Assembly (NCBI RefSeq): GCF_964026545.1
Contig: NZ_OZ032156.1
Location: forward strand, 744,001 to 808,000
DNA: 64,000 bases
Direction of reading: 5' to 3'
Source: Candidatus Tisiphia endosymbiont of Dioctria linearis
GTDB lineage: Bacteria; Pseudomonadota; Alphaproteobacteria; Rickettsiales; Rickettsiaceae
The notes beneath the pieces are model-generated. The model had not been told where the DNA came from, ran no database searches, and saw nothing but the letters and a program-made list of their open reading frames with translations. The position numbers and the translations under genes are program-made. Positions 17,575 through 26,783 of this stretch are shown here, piece by piece (position 1 is the stretch's first letter; the number at the start of each line of letters is the position of its first letter).

Positions 17575-18840
17575 AATTTTGTCTAGACAAAGGGAACCAC
17601 CATACTCCCTCAACCTTATTAACACATGTTTCTTCTTACCAGCAGAGATTTTAATAACTTGATTATCCTGCATAAAAGTCAAATTAATCATCATATTTTC
17701 ATCTTCGATTAGTTGATTATTGATTTTAGCCCCAGCCCCTCTAATGAGCCTACGCCCCTCAGATTTTGACTCAACAAGACCTAACTCATGAAGCAATTCA
17801 TATGCCGGAATACCTATAGTTAACCTGCTATGTTCAATATAGATAGCTGGTAAATTTATATCGATTTCTCCTTGTTCAAAAACCTTTGTAGCTGTTTCTA
17901 AGGCTGTTATAGCTGCTTGTTCACCATGACAAAGTTTTGTTAAATTAAAGGCTAATTGCTTCTTGGCACCATTAATATCAGATCCAGCAAGTAAGATAAA
18001 TTCTTGCATTTTACCTTCCTCTAGCTCACTATATAATTTAGCAAATTTAACTACATCCTGATCTTCACAATTCCGCCAATATTGATAATAATCATATGGA
18101 CTTAACATATCTTCATTTAACCACACCGCCCCACCAACAGACTTGCCCATTTTATTGCCAGAAGCAGTTGTTAATAATGGTGTAGTCATACCAAAAACTT
18201 CATTACCAGTTAGTTTCCTGGTAAAATCAACGCCCATTATTATATTACCCCATTGGTCGCTACCACCTATTTGTAAAGAACAACCATATACTTTATTTAA
18301 ATGATAAAAATCGTAGGCTTGTAGCAACATATAGTTGAACTCTAAAAAGCTCATATGCTGTTCTCTTTCTAAGCGTAATTTTACCGAATCCATAGATAAC
18401 ATACGATTTACAGAAAAAAAACTACCATAGTTGCGAAGAAAATCTAAGTAATTTAATGATTCTAGCCAATCTGAATTATCAATTAGTATTGCATCATTTG
18501 CCCCAGTACCAAATTTAATAAATTTTGATAATGATTTTTTTATGCCTTCAATATTTTTAGCAATTTCTTCTTTTGTCAAAGATTTTCTTGCCTCATCTTT
18601 ACCAGTAGGATCACCAATCTTACTAGTCGCTCCTCCCAGTATTACTATTGGTTTATGACCATATTGCTGCAATAGACGCAATATCATAATTTGCATCAGA
18701 CTACCCACGTGTAAAGATTGAGCTGTACAATCAAAACCAATATAAGCAGATATTTTACTGTTGTTCATTAGTGTTGTTAGTTTTTCTAAATCAGTACATT
18801 GATATAAAAAACCTTTATTCTCAAAATCCTTAATAAACAT
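17563..18840 (-). CDS. tyrS: Tyrosyl-tRNA synthetase
   Basis: 425 residues. The class I motifs are present: HVGSL in place of HIGH ([16 protein letters not shown], about residues 38-53) and KMGKS in place of KMSKS ([11 protein letters not shown], about residues 228-238). [12 protein letters not shown] marks the tyrosine-site region, and an S4-like RNA-binding domain forms the C-terminus ([15 protein letters not shown]). It charges tRNA-Tyr. It is convergent with the decayed gene at 17091-17574, overlapping its tail by a dozen bases. Confidence 0.96.
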   Translation of the reverse strand: MFIKDFENKGFLYQCTDLEKLTTLMNNSKISAYIGFDCTAQSLHVGSLMQIMILRLLQQYGHKPIVILGGATSKIGDPTGKDEARKSLTKEEIAKNIEGIKKSLSKFIKFGTGANDAILIDNSDWLESLNYLDFLRNYGSFFSVNRMLSMDSVKLRLEREQHMSFLEFNYMLLQAYDFYHLNKVYGCSLQIGGSDQWGNIIMGVDFTRKLTGNEVFGMTTPLLTTASGNKMGKSVGGAVWLNEDMLSPYDYYQYWRNCEDQDVVKFAKLYSELEEGKMQEFILLAGSDINGAKKQLAFNLTKLCHGEQAAITALETATKVFEQGEIDINLPAIYIEHSRLTIGIPAYELLHELGLVESKSEGRRLIRGAGAKINNQLIEDENMMINLTFMQDNQVIKISAGKKKHVLIRLREYGGSLCLDKILAI

Positions 18841-19086
18841 AATTATTTACAAAATAATAAAATTAAACAATAGAGCCTAGGTATTTCAATCATATTGTTC
18901 CCCTAACAACAATATATCATAAAAATTAACTACACTAATAGATATATGCAAATTATTTGAAGAATTATAATAAGCCGCCGATTAGCATTACGCTAAATTT
19001 ACAAGTAGAGTACCGGTATCACGCACAAATTACCAGCAGAAGTAGAGTTTCGAAAGAAGTCTAATGACTAAGTAATACTAATCAGC
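18841..19086. repeat. Intergenic region with an RPE1-like half element and a mini-element end
   Basis: No gene is seen. 18862-18883 reads AATAGAGCCTAGGTA, matching the right terminus of the mini-element at 26371-26531. 19021-19071 contains CAAATTACCAGCAGAAGTAG followed by AGTTTC and AGAAGTCTAAT, nearly identical to the RPE1 insert of ileS (25460-25500). This is the same repeat outside a gene, and only its right half is clear. Confidence 0.65.
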
Positions 19087-21753
19087 TCAATTATAACCAT
19101 CAGCTTTTATTGTTGCCTGAGCTGCGGCAATCCTTGCTATAGGGATGCGGTATGGTGAACATGATACATAATGCAAACCAACTCTATGGAAGAACTCTAT
19201 AGAATGAGGATTACCAGCATGCTCTCCGCATACGCCAAGTTTTAATGTAGGATTGCTCTTTAAACCACGTTTTATAGCAATTTTTATCAACTCCCCTACC
19301 CCTTCCTCATCTAATTTACTAAAAGGATCAAATGCAAAGATTTTTTTTTCCAAATAATCCGGAAAAAATGAGGCTACATCATCTCGAGAAATGCCGTAAG
19401 TTGTTTGGGTCAAATCATTAGTACCAAAACTAAAATAATCTACCTCTTCAGCAATCTCTCCAGCTTTTAAAGCCGCTCTTGGTAGCTCAATCATCGTACC
19501 AAGAGTAAAATCAAACTTGCATTTGTTAATATCTTCCATGTTAGTAATAACATCTTGTATGTGTGTCTTTAAGATTTTTAGTTCATTAACATCACTAATT
19601 AAAGGAATCATTAACTCCAGAATAGTATTGATATTTTCTTCAACTTGTAACTCTCTGATAGCAGTAAAAATTGCCCTTATTTGCATTTGATAAATCTCAG
19701 GATAAGAAATACCGAGGCGACATCCTCTATGTCCAAGCATAGGGTTTACTTCATATAGTGCATGCAAGCGTTGTTCCACAATAGCTAACGGTAGATTCAT
19801 CACCTTTGCTAAGTTTCTTTTATCATCCTCTGTTGTTGGTAAAAATTCATGTAGAGGTGGGTCAAGCAATCTGATATTTATCGGTTTACCCTGTATAATC
19901 TTAAATAACGCCTTAAAGTCTTGAATTTGTAAGGGCAATAATTTACTGATCGCATGTTTCCTTCTCTCTAGATCAGGAGCAATGATCATTTCTTGTACTA
20001 ATGGTATTTTATCATGGTCAAAAAACATATGTTCTGTTCTGCATAAGCCAATTCCGCTTGCCCCAAATTTTAGGGAAACACCTGCATCTAAAATAGTTTC
20101 GGCATTGGCTCTAACTTTTAAAGTAGCAAATTCATCTGCCCAATCTAGAATTGTTTGAAATTCCTTAGTAAAAGTAGGCTGAATCAATGGCACCTCCCCT
20201 AAGAAAATTTTCCCCGTTCCGCCATCTATAGTTATTAAGTCACCATAGTTGATGATAGTATTACCTATTTTAAACATCTGTTTTTTTTCATCTATTACCA
20301 CATCATTTGCCCCGCAAACACATGGTTTTCCCAGCCCTCTAGCAACTACCGCAGCATGAGAGGTCATCCCACCTCTGGCTGTCAGAATACCGGCTGAAAC
20401 ATACATACCGTTTATATCTTCAGGGCTAGTATCATGGCGTACCAAAATCACTTTATGGTGATGCGACATTTTTTCAGCATCATAAGGAGAAAAAACTACT
20501 ATACCAGTAGCAGCCCCTGGAGAAGCTGGTAGCCCTTTAGAGATATGGTTTAGAGTATTGCTATAATCAATAGCCGTATGTAAAAGCTGAGTTAGCGATT
20601 CCGGTTCTATACGCATTATTGCTTGTTGTTTAGAAATCAGCCCTTCTTGCACCATATCCGTAGCAATTTTAATGCTGGCTAAAGCTGTTCTTTTGGCGGT
20701 ACGTGTTTGCAAAATATACAAAACTCCGTTTTGTACGGTGAATTCAATATCTTGCACGTCCAAGTAATGTAACTCTAACTTCTTACAAATCTCTTGTAAT
20801 TGTTCAAATATTTGTGGCATAACTATTTGCATTGAACAATCTACATCATGCTCGTTCATAATAGGGCTTGGGGTTCTTGTCCCTGATACCACATCCTCAC
20901 CTTGAGCATTTACTAAATATTCACCAAAAAGCTTATTTTCACCGGTTGCAGGACAACGTGAGAATACTACGCCTGTAGCAGAATTACTTCCTTGATTGCC
21001 AAAAACCATTGACTGGACATTAATTGCTGTACCCCAGTTATTGGGTATATTGTGTAACCTTCTATAAGTTACCGCCCTATCCCCTGCCCAAGATTTTAAT
21101 ACGGCTTTTATTGATTGTTCTAATTGTTGATATGGGTCAAAAAGTGATTCTTTACCATGAGATTCTTCCTCATGATTAAAAATTATTTTTTTAAACTCTT
21201 CAACTATTATTCTTAAAAAATCTCCTGTAATTTCTTTCTCTTGATAGATATTACATTTAACCTTATGCATCTCAAATGCATTTTTAAATAAACCATTTGA
21301 AATTGATAACACCATTGATCCATACATTTCTAAGAATCGTCGATAGCTATCAAGAGCAAAAATCTCATTTCCAGTAATATTTGATAGTGCATCGCAAACT
21401 TGATCATTATACCCAAGATTAAGTATAGTATCCATCATACCAGGCATCGAAGCTCTTGAACCTGAGCGAACGGATAATAATAATGGATTATTATGATCAC
21501 CAAAAACCTTGCCAGTAGAATTTTCTAAATTTTTAATAGCTATCACTAAATCATTATTAAAATTCTCAGGCAAACTGTAATTATTTTTATAAAAATAATT
21601 ACAGAGTTCTGTAGTAATAGTAAAACCATCAGGAATAGGTAAATTTAAGTTAGACATCTCGGCAAGACCAGCTCCTTTACTGCCAAGCACATCTTTCATT
21701 TGGGCATTACCATCTCCACCTTTAGTACCAAAATAATAGATCCATTTGTTCAT
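19087..21753 (-). CDS. ppdK: Pyruvate, phosphate dikinase
   Basis: About 888 residues from the ATG whose complement is at 21751-21753 (an in-frame TTG at 21762 adds three). The N-terminal PEP/ATP-grasp domain starts with GGDGNAQMKDVLGSKGAGLAEM. The phospho-histidine swivel domain has GGMTSHAAVVARGLGKPCVCG (about residues 460), and the C-terminal PEP-binding barrel contains LGHRGCRLGISYPEIYQ and GVCGEHAGNP. The enzyme interconverts pyruvate plus ATP plus phosphate with PEP, AMP and pyrophosphate. In Rickettsia, which lack glycolysis, it probably supplies PEP from pyruvate. Confidence 0.96.
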   Translation of the reverse strand: MNKWIYYFGTKGGDGNAQMKDVLGSKGAGLAEMSNLNLPIPDGFTITTELCNYFYKNNYSLPENFNNDLVIAIKNLENSTGKVFGDHNNPLLLSVRSGSRASMPGMMDTILNLGYNDQVCDALSNITGNEIFALDSYRRFLEMYGSMVLSISNGLFKNAFEMHKVKCNIYQEKEITGDFLRIIVEEFKKIIFNHEEESHGKESLFDPYQQLEQSIKAVLKSWAGDRAVTYRRLHNIPNNWGTAINVQSMVFGNQGSNSATGVVFSRCPATGENKLFGEYLVNAQGEDVVSGTRTPSPIMNEHDVDCSMQIVMPQIFEQLQEICKKLELHYLDVQDIEFTVQNGVLYILQTRTAKRTALASIKIATDMVQEGLISKQQAIMRIEPESLTQLLHTAIDYSNTLNHISKGLPASPGAATGIVVFSPYDAEKMSHHHKVILVRHDTSPEDINGMYVSAGILTARGGMTSHAAVVARGLGKPCVCGANDVVIDEKKQMFKIGNTIINYGDLITIDGGTGKIFLGEVPLIQPTFTKEFQTILDWADEFATLKVRANAETILDAGVSLKFGASGIGLCRTEHMFFDHDKIPLVQEMIIAPDLERRKHAISKLLPLQIQDFKALFKIIQGKPINIRLLDPPLHEFLPTTEDDKRNLAKVMNLPLAIVEQRLHALYEVNPMLGHRGCRLGISYPEIYQMQIRAIFTAIRELQVEENINTILELMIPLISDVNELKILKTHIQDVITNMEDINKCKFDFTLGTMIELPRAALKAGEIAEEVDYFSFGTNDLTQTTYGISRDDVASFFPDYLEKKIFAFDPFSKLDEEGVGELIKIAIKRGLKSNPTLKLGVCGEHAGNPHSIEFFHRVGLHYVSCSPYRIPIARIAAAQATIKADGYN

Positions 21754-21782
21754 AAATACCAAAACAATTTACACGAATAACA

Positions 21783-21855
21783 ATGTCGTTGCGAGGAGCC
21801 GCTTTTGCAACACACCGTCATTGCGAGGAGACCGCAAGGTTGACGAAGCAACCCA
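21783..21855. repeat. Dispersed CGTCATTGCGAG palindrome, two partial copies
   Basis: GTCGTTGCGAGGAGCCGC at 21785 and GTCATTGCGAGGAGACCGCA at 21817 are two left ends in the same direction, between ppdK and rpsU. The second continues into GACGAAGCAA, part of the opposite arm. This looks like a rearranged copy of the family seen complete at 29633-29730. Confidence 0.65.
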
Positions 21856-21871
21856 AGAACATTAAGCTCGA

Positions 21872-22072
21872 TTAACCTTCCATCATTTGTTTACGAGCAA
21901 CTTTTCTCTTCCTTCTTTCTGTTTCTTGATCCTTACGGACACGTTTTACTGAAGGAGGTTCATAGAAACGAGACATTTTCATTGAACGAAAAACAAGCTC
22001 TCTTTGCATTTTTCTTTTCAAATTTTTGATTGCTTGCTCACCATTCCCAGCATGAACATTTACTAGTATCAC
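21872..22072 (-). CDS. rpsU: Ribosomal protein S21
   Basis: 66 residues from a GTG start, with GGGGG about 9 bases upstream on the minus strand. The sequence is basic, with the S21 segment ENLKRKMQRE-like (NLKRKMQRELVFRSMKMSRFYE) and a Lys/Arg-rich tail (RRKRKVARKQ). It is part of the 30S platform and helps initiation. It is divergent from the COQ9-family gene, the association that gave that family its name. Confidence 0.95.
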   Translation of the reverse strand: MILVNVHAGNGEQAIKNLKRKMQRELVFRSMKMSRFYEPPSVKRVRKDQETERRKRKVARKQMMEG

Positions 22073-22105
22073 TTTTAATTACCCCCTTTTAGTGCAAATT
22101 AGACT

Positions 22106-22208
22106 AGACTTCTTATATAAACTAAAGATAGTTGAGGGATTTTTAGAAGAAACGAAGCCGAGTTTCGACAACAAAATCACCAACTAGATTAGTTTATATA
22201 AGAAGTCT
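22106..22208. repeat. Long inverted repeat between rpsU and the COQ9-family gene
   Basis: The left arm AGACTTCTTATATAAACTA (22106-22124) is the exact reverse complement of TAGTTTATATAAGAAGTCT (22190-22208). Pairing continues inward with mismatches, and an inner hairpin GAAACGAAGCCGAGTTTC lies near 22149-22166. The outer ends (AGACTTC / GAAGTCT) match those of the RPE1 copy in ileS. It fills the divergent promoter gap. Confidence 0.8.
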
Positions 22209-22243
22209 AATGTTGAATGATAGGAACATTATCTATATACTAA

Positions 22244-22915
22244 ATGAATATGTCAAGATATATGTCAATATTAAAAGATGCATTTATGACTATTGAAGAG
22301 AAATATCATAGTTTAAAAGTACAATTTGTACAGACTTTAGCAAAACTGCTAATTTTTAACGAGTGGAATGATAAATTATTAGCAGATACGGAAACAGAAT
22401 GTGGTTTTGTTAAAGGATATTGCCATATAATTTTTCCTGAGGGGATAAGGGAAATAGTTGATTTTTTTGAAAGCTGGCAAGACCAGAAAATGCTGGAGTT
22501 ATTATCTCAGCAGGAGACCCCGATTAAAATAAGGGATAAAATTGATTTAGCCTTAAAAATCAGAATAAAAGATGGTATAGCTAAACTTGTACATTTGAGG
22601 AATCGTAGTTATTTTGCCGTACCATCAAACAGCATATTTGCAACAAAAACAGCCTTTCGTACTTGTGACTTAATTTGGTGTTATGCCGGTGATAAGTCTA
22701 TAGATTATAATTATTATACTAAGAGAGGTCTGTTACTCAGTGTTTATATAACTTCAATACTCTATTACATTCAAGATGAGTCAGAAGATAATATAGATAC
22801 TGATAAATATATTACTAAATCTTTATCCAATATCATAACTATATCCTCTAAATGTAAGAATATGTTAAAGCTACCAAACCCTGTCGATATAACAATTATT
22901 CGACTATTTTTATAA
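22244..22915 (+). CDS. COQ9 family protein (rpsU-divergent)
   Basis: 223 residues. The C-terminal two thirds carry the COQ9 fold features: IKIRDKIDLALKIRIKDG, the Pro/Ala/Trp region AFRTCDLIWCYAGDKSIDYNYYTKRGLLLSVYITS, which in the family binds lipid, and a short C-terminal helix. COQ9 presents ubiquinone precursors to COQ7-type hydroxylases in mitochondria and alphaproteobacteria. Two ATGs (22244 and 22250) are close. The divergent neighbour rpsU is the classic context for bacterial members of this family. Confidence 0.8.
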   Translation: MNMSRYMSILKDAFMTIEEKYHSLKVQFVQTLAKLLIFNEWNDKLLADTETECGFVKGYCHIIFPEGIREIVDFFESWQDQKMLELLSQQETPIKIRDKIDLALKIRIKDGIAKLVHLRNRSYFAVPSNSIFATKTAFRTCDLIWCYAGDKSIDYNYYTKRGLLLSVYITSILYYIQDESEDNIDTDKYITKSLSNIITISSKCKNMLKLPNPVDITIIRLFL

Positions 22916-22940
22916 TATACTTTCTTTAATCGAGACTATA

Positions 22941-25900
22941 ATGACTAAAAAACACTACCCAGATATTCAATCTAATGTTGATTTTCCAACAATTGAGAGA
23001 AAGATTTTAGCTTATTGGCAAAAGCATAATATTTTTCAAAAAACTATAGATGCTAGACCATCAGTAAAAAATGATAAAAATAACGAATTTATATTTTATG
23101 ATGGTCCCCCTTTTGCCAATGGACTCCCACATTATGGACATTTGCTAACTGGGTTCATCAAGGATGTTTATGCACGTTATCAAACCAGTAGAGGCAAAAG
23201 AGTTGAGCGACGCTTTGGTTGGGATTGTCATGGACTACCTGCCGAGATGCAAGCAGAAAAGGAGTTGGGTATTTCTGGTAGAACTGCCATTATCAATTTT
23301 GGTATTGATAAATTTAATGAGCATTGTCAATCATCGGTGATGAAATATGCTGATCAGTGGCAGAAATATGTTAATAGGCAAGCAAGATGGGTGGATTTTG
23401 ACAATTCCTATAAAACTATGGATAAAGCCTTTATGGAATCTGTTTTGTGGGCTTTTAAAGAATTATACAATAAGGGGCTTCTTTATGAATCAATGAGGGT
23501 AATGCCTTATTCTTGGGCATGTGAAACGCCTTTATCCAATTTTGAAACTAGGCTAGACAACTCATATAGAGAGAGAACTGATAAGGCGGTTACGGTAAGT
23601 TTTGTACTTAATGAGAAATTGCCAAGTTCTGGGCAGTATAATGAGTATAGAATGCTGGCATGGACTACGACTCCATGGACTTTGCCGGCTAATTTGGCAT
23701 TAGCCATTGGAGCAAATATTGAATATGCTTTAGTGCCAAATGGTCAGGTTTGTTATATTTTGGCAAAATTTGCTTTAGAAAAATATCACAAAGAATTAGG
23801 GCTTAGTGCTGACACAAATTATGATATAATTGAAGGTAAGTGCTTATTAAACATGAATCTTACTTACCAACCATTATTCGATTATTTTTCCAATCATCCA
23901 GGTAGTTTCAAAGTACTTTCTGGAGATTTTGTCGTCGAAGGAGACGGTACCGGCATCGTACATATGGCCCCCGGTTTTGGTGAGGAGGATCAAATTCTTT
24001 GTCAATCGCAAGGAATAGAACTCGTTTGTCCTGTAGATAATGCTGGGAAATTTACCAAAGAAATTTATGATTTTGTCGGTTTGCAAATATTTGATGCTAA
24101 TGATCAAATTATTATTAAGCTAAAAAATCAGGGGAATTGGTTTAAAACTGAGCAATATATTCATAATTATCCGCATTGTTGGCGTACTGACACCCCTCTT
24201 ATATACAAAGCAGTTCCTTCTTGGTATGTGAAAGTTACCGAATTTAAAGACAGAATGGTTGAATTAAATCAGCAAATTAACTGGATACCCTTGCATATTA
24301 GGGATAATCTATTTGGAAAATGGTTAGAAAATGCTAGAGATTGGTCAATTAGCCGTAATAGATTTTGGGGGACGCCTCTCCCAGTCTGGAAGTCGGATGA
24401 TCCGGTTTATCCTAGAATTGATGTGTATGGCTCAATAGAAGAGCTAGAGAAAGATTTTGGGGTAACAATCGTTGATTTGCATCGACCTTTTATTGATCAG
24501 CTAACTAGAAAAAATCCAGACGATCCAACCGGCAAATCAATGATGCGTCGAATAGAAGATGTATTTGATTGTTGGTTTGAAAGCGGCTCTATGCCTTATG
24601 GACAAGTACATTATCCATTTGAAAATAAAGATTGGTTTGAAAAGCATTTTCCTGCTGATTTTATAGTGGAATATTCAGCACAAACACGTGGTTGGTTCTA
24701 TACTTTAATGGTGTTGTCAACTGCTTTATTTGACCAACCACCTTTTTTAAATTGTATTTGCCATGGAGTTATATTAGATAGTACCGGACAAAAATTATCA
24801 AAGCGTCTTAATAATTATGCTGATCCATTAGAATTATTTGATAAATATGGTTCTGACGCTCTAAGAGTTACTATGCTCTCTGCAAATATAGTTAAAGGTC
24901 AGGAATTATTGATCGATAAAGACGGAAAAATGGTTTTTGAGAGCTTACGTTTATTTATTAAGCCTATTTGGAATGCCTACCATTTCTTTACTATGTATGC
25001 TAATGCTGACCAAATCAAAGCTGAACTAGACTTTAATTCTCAAAATGTGCTAGATCGTTATATTTTATCAAAACTAAAAATATCAGTACAAAAAATTCAG
25101 CATGGGTTAGATAATTTTGACAGTCAAATAGCCTATAGTAACATTGCCGATTTTTTTGAAGTATTAAATAATTGGTATATTAGAAGAAGTAGAAATCGTT
25201 TTTGGAAAAGTGAGAAAGATCAAGATAAGAAAAATGCTTATAATACCTTATATAGTTGTATTAAAATAATGTCGTCCGCTCAATCTAGTTTATTGCCATT
25301 AATTTCTGAGGAGATTTATTTGGGACTCACCGGGATAGAACCGAAAGGTGATAATAGACTTCCTGCAAAAGTCGCTTATGCTGAGGAATTTGAAGGAAAT
25401 GAGGAACGCAGAACCGCAGCGTACTCTAATGTATGTGAGGATTCGAGTGCCGCATTGACGTACAAATTACCAGCAGAAGTAGAGTTTTGTGGGAAGTCTA
25501 GTGTTCATTTGACAGATTTTCCTACACTAGATAAGATAGAAGTGGATGATGATTTGGTTAGCACCATGGATCAAATATTAGATATTTGTAGTAATGCTTT
25601 ATTCATTAGAAGTAGCGAGAATATTCGGACTAGACAACCATTGAGCAGCTTAACAATCATTAGCAGCAATAATGAGCTATTAATAAAATTTGAAGAATTG
25701 ATTAAAGATGAAATCAATGTTAAAAAGGTAATTTATAAAGATGATGTAGAAAATTATGCCGATCATAAATTATCGATTAACTTCCCTAATTTAGGTAAGC
25801 GTCTACCTCATAAAGTCAAAGATATCATAGTAGCTTCTAAAAAGAATCAGTGGCAACTTACTCCTGAGCATCTAATAATAGCCGGAGAGAAGCTGAATAA

Positions 25901-26261
25901 TGATGAATTCTCTCTAGCCTTGCAACCTAAAAATGCTAAAGGTACAAAATCTTTAGCTAATAATCAGGGGCTAATATTGCTAGATTTGGAAATAACACGG
26001 GAATTATACGAAGAAGGTATAGCAAGAGATTTAATACGCTTTATTCAGCAAACGAGAAAAGATGCCAATTTTGCTATAAATGACAGAATTTTTCTAGAAA
26101 TTATTGGTAAGCCAGATTTTATGCTAATAGTCCAGCAACATAGTAAATTCATTCTCGAACAAACCTTAAGTGAATTTGCAAGCAATTTTACGCCAGACTA
26201 TATGACCGATATTGAATTAGATTCAAATACGATAAGCATAAGAGTGTCTAAGCAGTTTTAG
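22941..26261 (+). CDS. ileS: Isoleucyl-tRNA synthetase with an in-frame RPE1 insert
   Basis: 1106 residues. The HIGH-type motif is in PPFANGLPHYGHLLTG (about residues 56-71), the KMSKS-type motif is GQKLSKRLNNYADP (about residues 616-629), and the CP1 editing domain lies between. KLSKR with NNY(A)DP is the eukaryote/archaea-like clade form, known for Rickettsia. Residues about 805-854 (AYAEEFEGNEERRTAAYSNV and on to KLPAEVEF) do not belong to the synthetase: they are a Rickettsia palindromic element RPE1 read in frame. The element lies in the C-terminal tRNA-binding region, away from both active-site motifs, and the frame resumes afterwards. Confidence 0.95.
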   Translation: MTKKHYPDIQSNVDFPTIERKILAYWQKHNIFQKTIDARPSVKNDKNNEFIFYDGPPFANGLPHYGHLLTGFIKDVYARYQTSRGKRVERRFGWDCHGLPAEMQAEKELGISGRTAIINFGIDKFNEHCQSSVMKYADQWQKYVNRQARWVDFDNSYKTMDKAFMESVLWAFKELYNKGLLYESMRVMPYSWACETPLSNFETRLDNSYRERTDKAVTVSFVLNEKLPSSGQYNEYRMLAWTTTPWTLPANLALAIGANIEYALVPNGQVCYILAKFALEKYHKELGLSADTNYDIIEGKCLLNMNLTYQPLFDYFSNHPGSFKVLSGDFVVEGDGTGIVHMAPGFGEEDQILCQSQGIELVCPVDNAGKFTKEIYDFVGLQIFDANDQIIIKLKNQGNWFKTEQYIHNYPHCWRTDTPLIYKAVPSWYVKVTEFKDRMVELNQQINWIPLHIRDNLFGKWLENARDWSISRNRFWGTPLPVWKSDDPVYPRIDVYGSIEELEKDFGVTIVDLHRPFIDQLTRKNPDDPTGKSMMRRIEDVFDCWFESGSMPYGQVHYPFENKDWFEKHFPADFIVEYSAQTRGWFYTLMVLSTALFDQPPFLNCICHGVILDSTGQKLSKRLNNYADPLELFDKYGSDALRVTMLSANIVKGQELLIDKDGKMVFESLRLFIKPIWNAYHFFTMYANADQIKAELDFNSQNVLDRYILSKLKISVQKIQHGLDNFDSQIAYSNIADFFEVLNNWYIRRSRNRFWKSEKDQDKKNAYNTLYSCIKIMSSAQSSLLPLISEEIYLGLTGIEPKGDNRLPAKVAYAEEFEGNEERRTAAYSNVCEDSSAALTYKLPAEVEFCGKSSVHLTDFPTLDKIEVDDDLVSTMDQILDICSNALFIRSSENIRTRQPLSSLTIISSNNELLIKFEELIKDEINVKKVIYKDDVENYADHKLSINFPNLGKRLPHKVKDIIVASKKNQWQLTPEHLIIAGEKLNNDEFSLALQPKNAKGTKSLANNQGLILLDLEITRELYEEGIARDLIRFIQQTRKDANFAINDRIFLEIIGKPDFMLIVQQHSKFILEQTLSEFASNFTPDYMTDIELDSNTISIRVSKQF
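25355..25500 (+). repeat. Rickettsia palindromic element RPE1, in frame inside ileS
   Basis: The ends TAGACTTCCTGC (25355-25366) and GTGGGAAGTCTA (25489-25500) are near-perfect inverted repeats. The encoded peptide contains AYAEEFEGNEERRTAAYSNV, EDSSAALTYKLPAEVEF, the layout I recall for RPE1 domains (FKGDTERSTAAY, then LTYKLPLE). The reading frame is kept through the insert. A right-half relative lies between genes at 19021-19071. Confidence 0.88.
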
Positions 26262-26783
26262 ATTGCTTTTCTGTTATAGTCAACTGACATTTTTACAGTA
26301 GTTTTGTCTGACAAATGTGCTAATAATTTTACCCCACAACTGTTGAAAGTTAGAAGAGGATGTAGGTTCTAGGCTCTGTGAACAAAATTTAAATTACTAG
26401 ATTTCGACTCTTTTTAGCTGCAAATTATAAGATTTTTTTGAAATAGAACTAACTATTCCGGCAAAAATCTTATTAATTTTCGCTTAAAAATACTCAAAAT
26501 CTAAACAATTAAAATTTTGTTCACAGAGCCTAGGTAAGACACTTTAAAAGTAGTATATGGTCAATATCATTGCGAGTAAGACAGTAGGTAGACTAGGCAA
26601 TCCACAAAAGTAACCAAAAATCTCTTCATCGACTCACGTCTCCTCACAATGACATCGGTTATTTTTTTGCAATTTTTAAACTGCAATGATGACCTCTAAA
26701 ACCTTTTCCTCTTCTAACTTTCAACAGTTGTGGAGGCTTATCCCCGACAGTTTCCTAGCCTTAACGGATTGTAGAGGTTAAGA
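26262..26783. repeat. Nested repeat cluster between ileS and the methyltransferase gene
   Basis: No gene is seen. From left to right the stretch holds a fragment of the TATAGTCAA element (26275-26288), the left arm of a perfect 27-base inverted repeat (26334-26360), a 161-base mini-element (26371-26531), a CATTGCGAG-type palindrome (26567-26656), and the right arm of the 27-base repeat (26707-26733). Confidence 0.75.
26371..26531. mobile_element. Miniature inverted-repeat element (non-autonomous IS-like)
   Basis: The left end AGGCTCTGTGAACAAAATTT is the reverse complement of the right end AAATTTTGTTCACAGAGCCT with only small differences, giving terminal inverted repeats of about 24 bases. 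CTAG is seen at both junctions (CTAGG...CCTAG), as expected for a CTAG or TA target duplication. There is no reading frame inside. Right-end relatives lie at 18862-18883, 56771-56790 and 60863-60884. The mobilising transposase is not identified. Confidence 0.75.

Noticed and set aside
24780..24815. KLSKR instead of KMSKS in isoleucyl-tRNA synthetase as a sign of inactivation
   Set aside because: KLSKR/KMSKR is normal for the eukaryote-like IleRS clade to which Rickettsia belongs.
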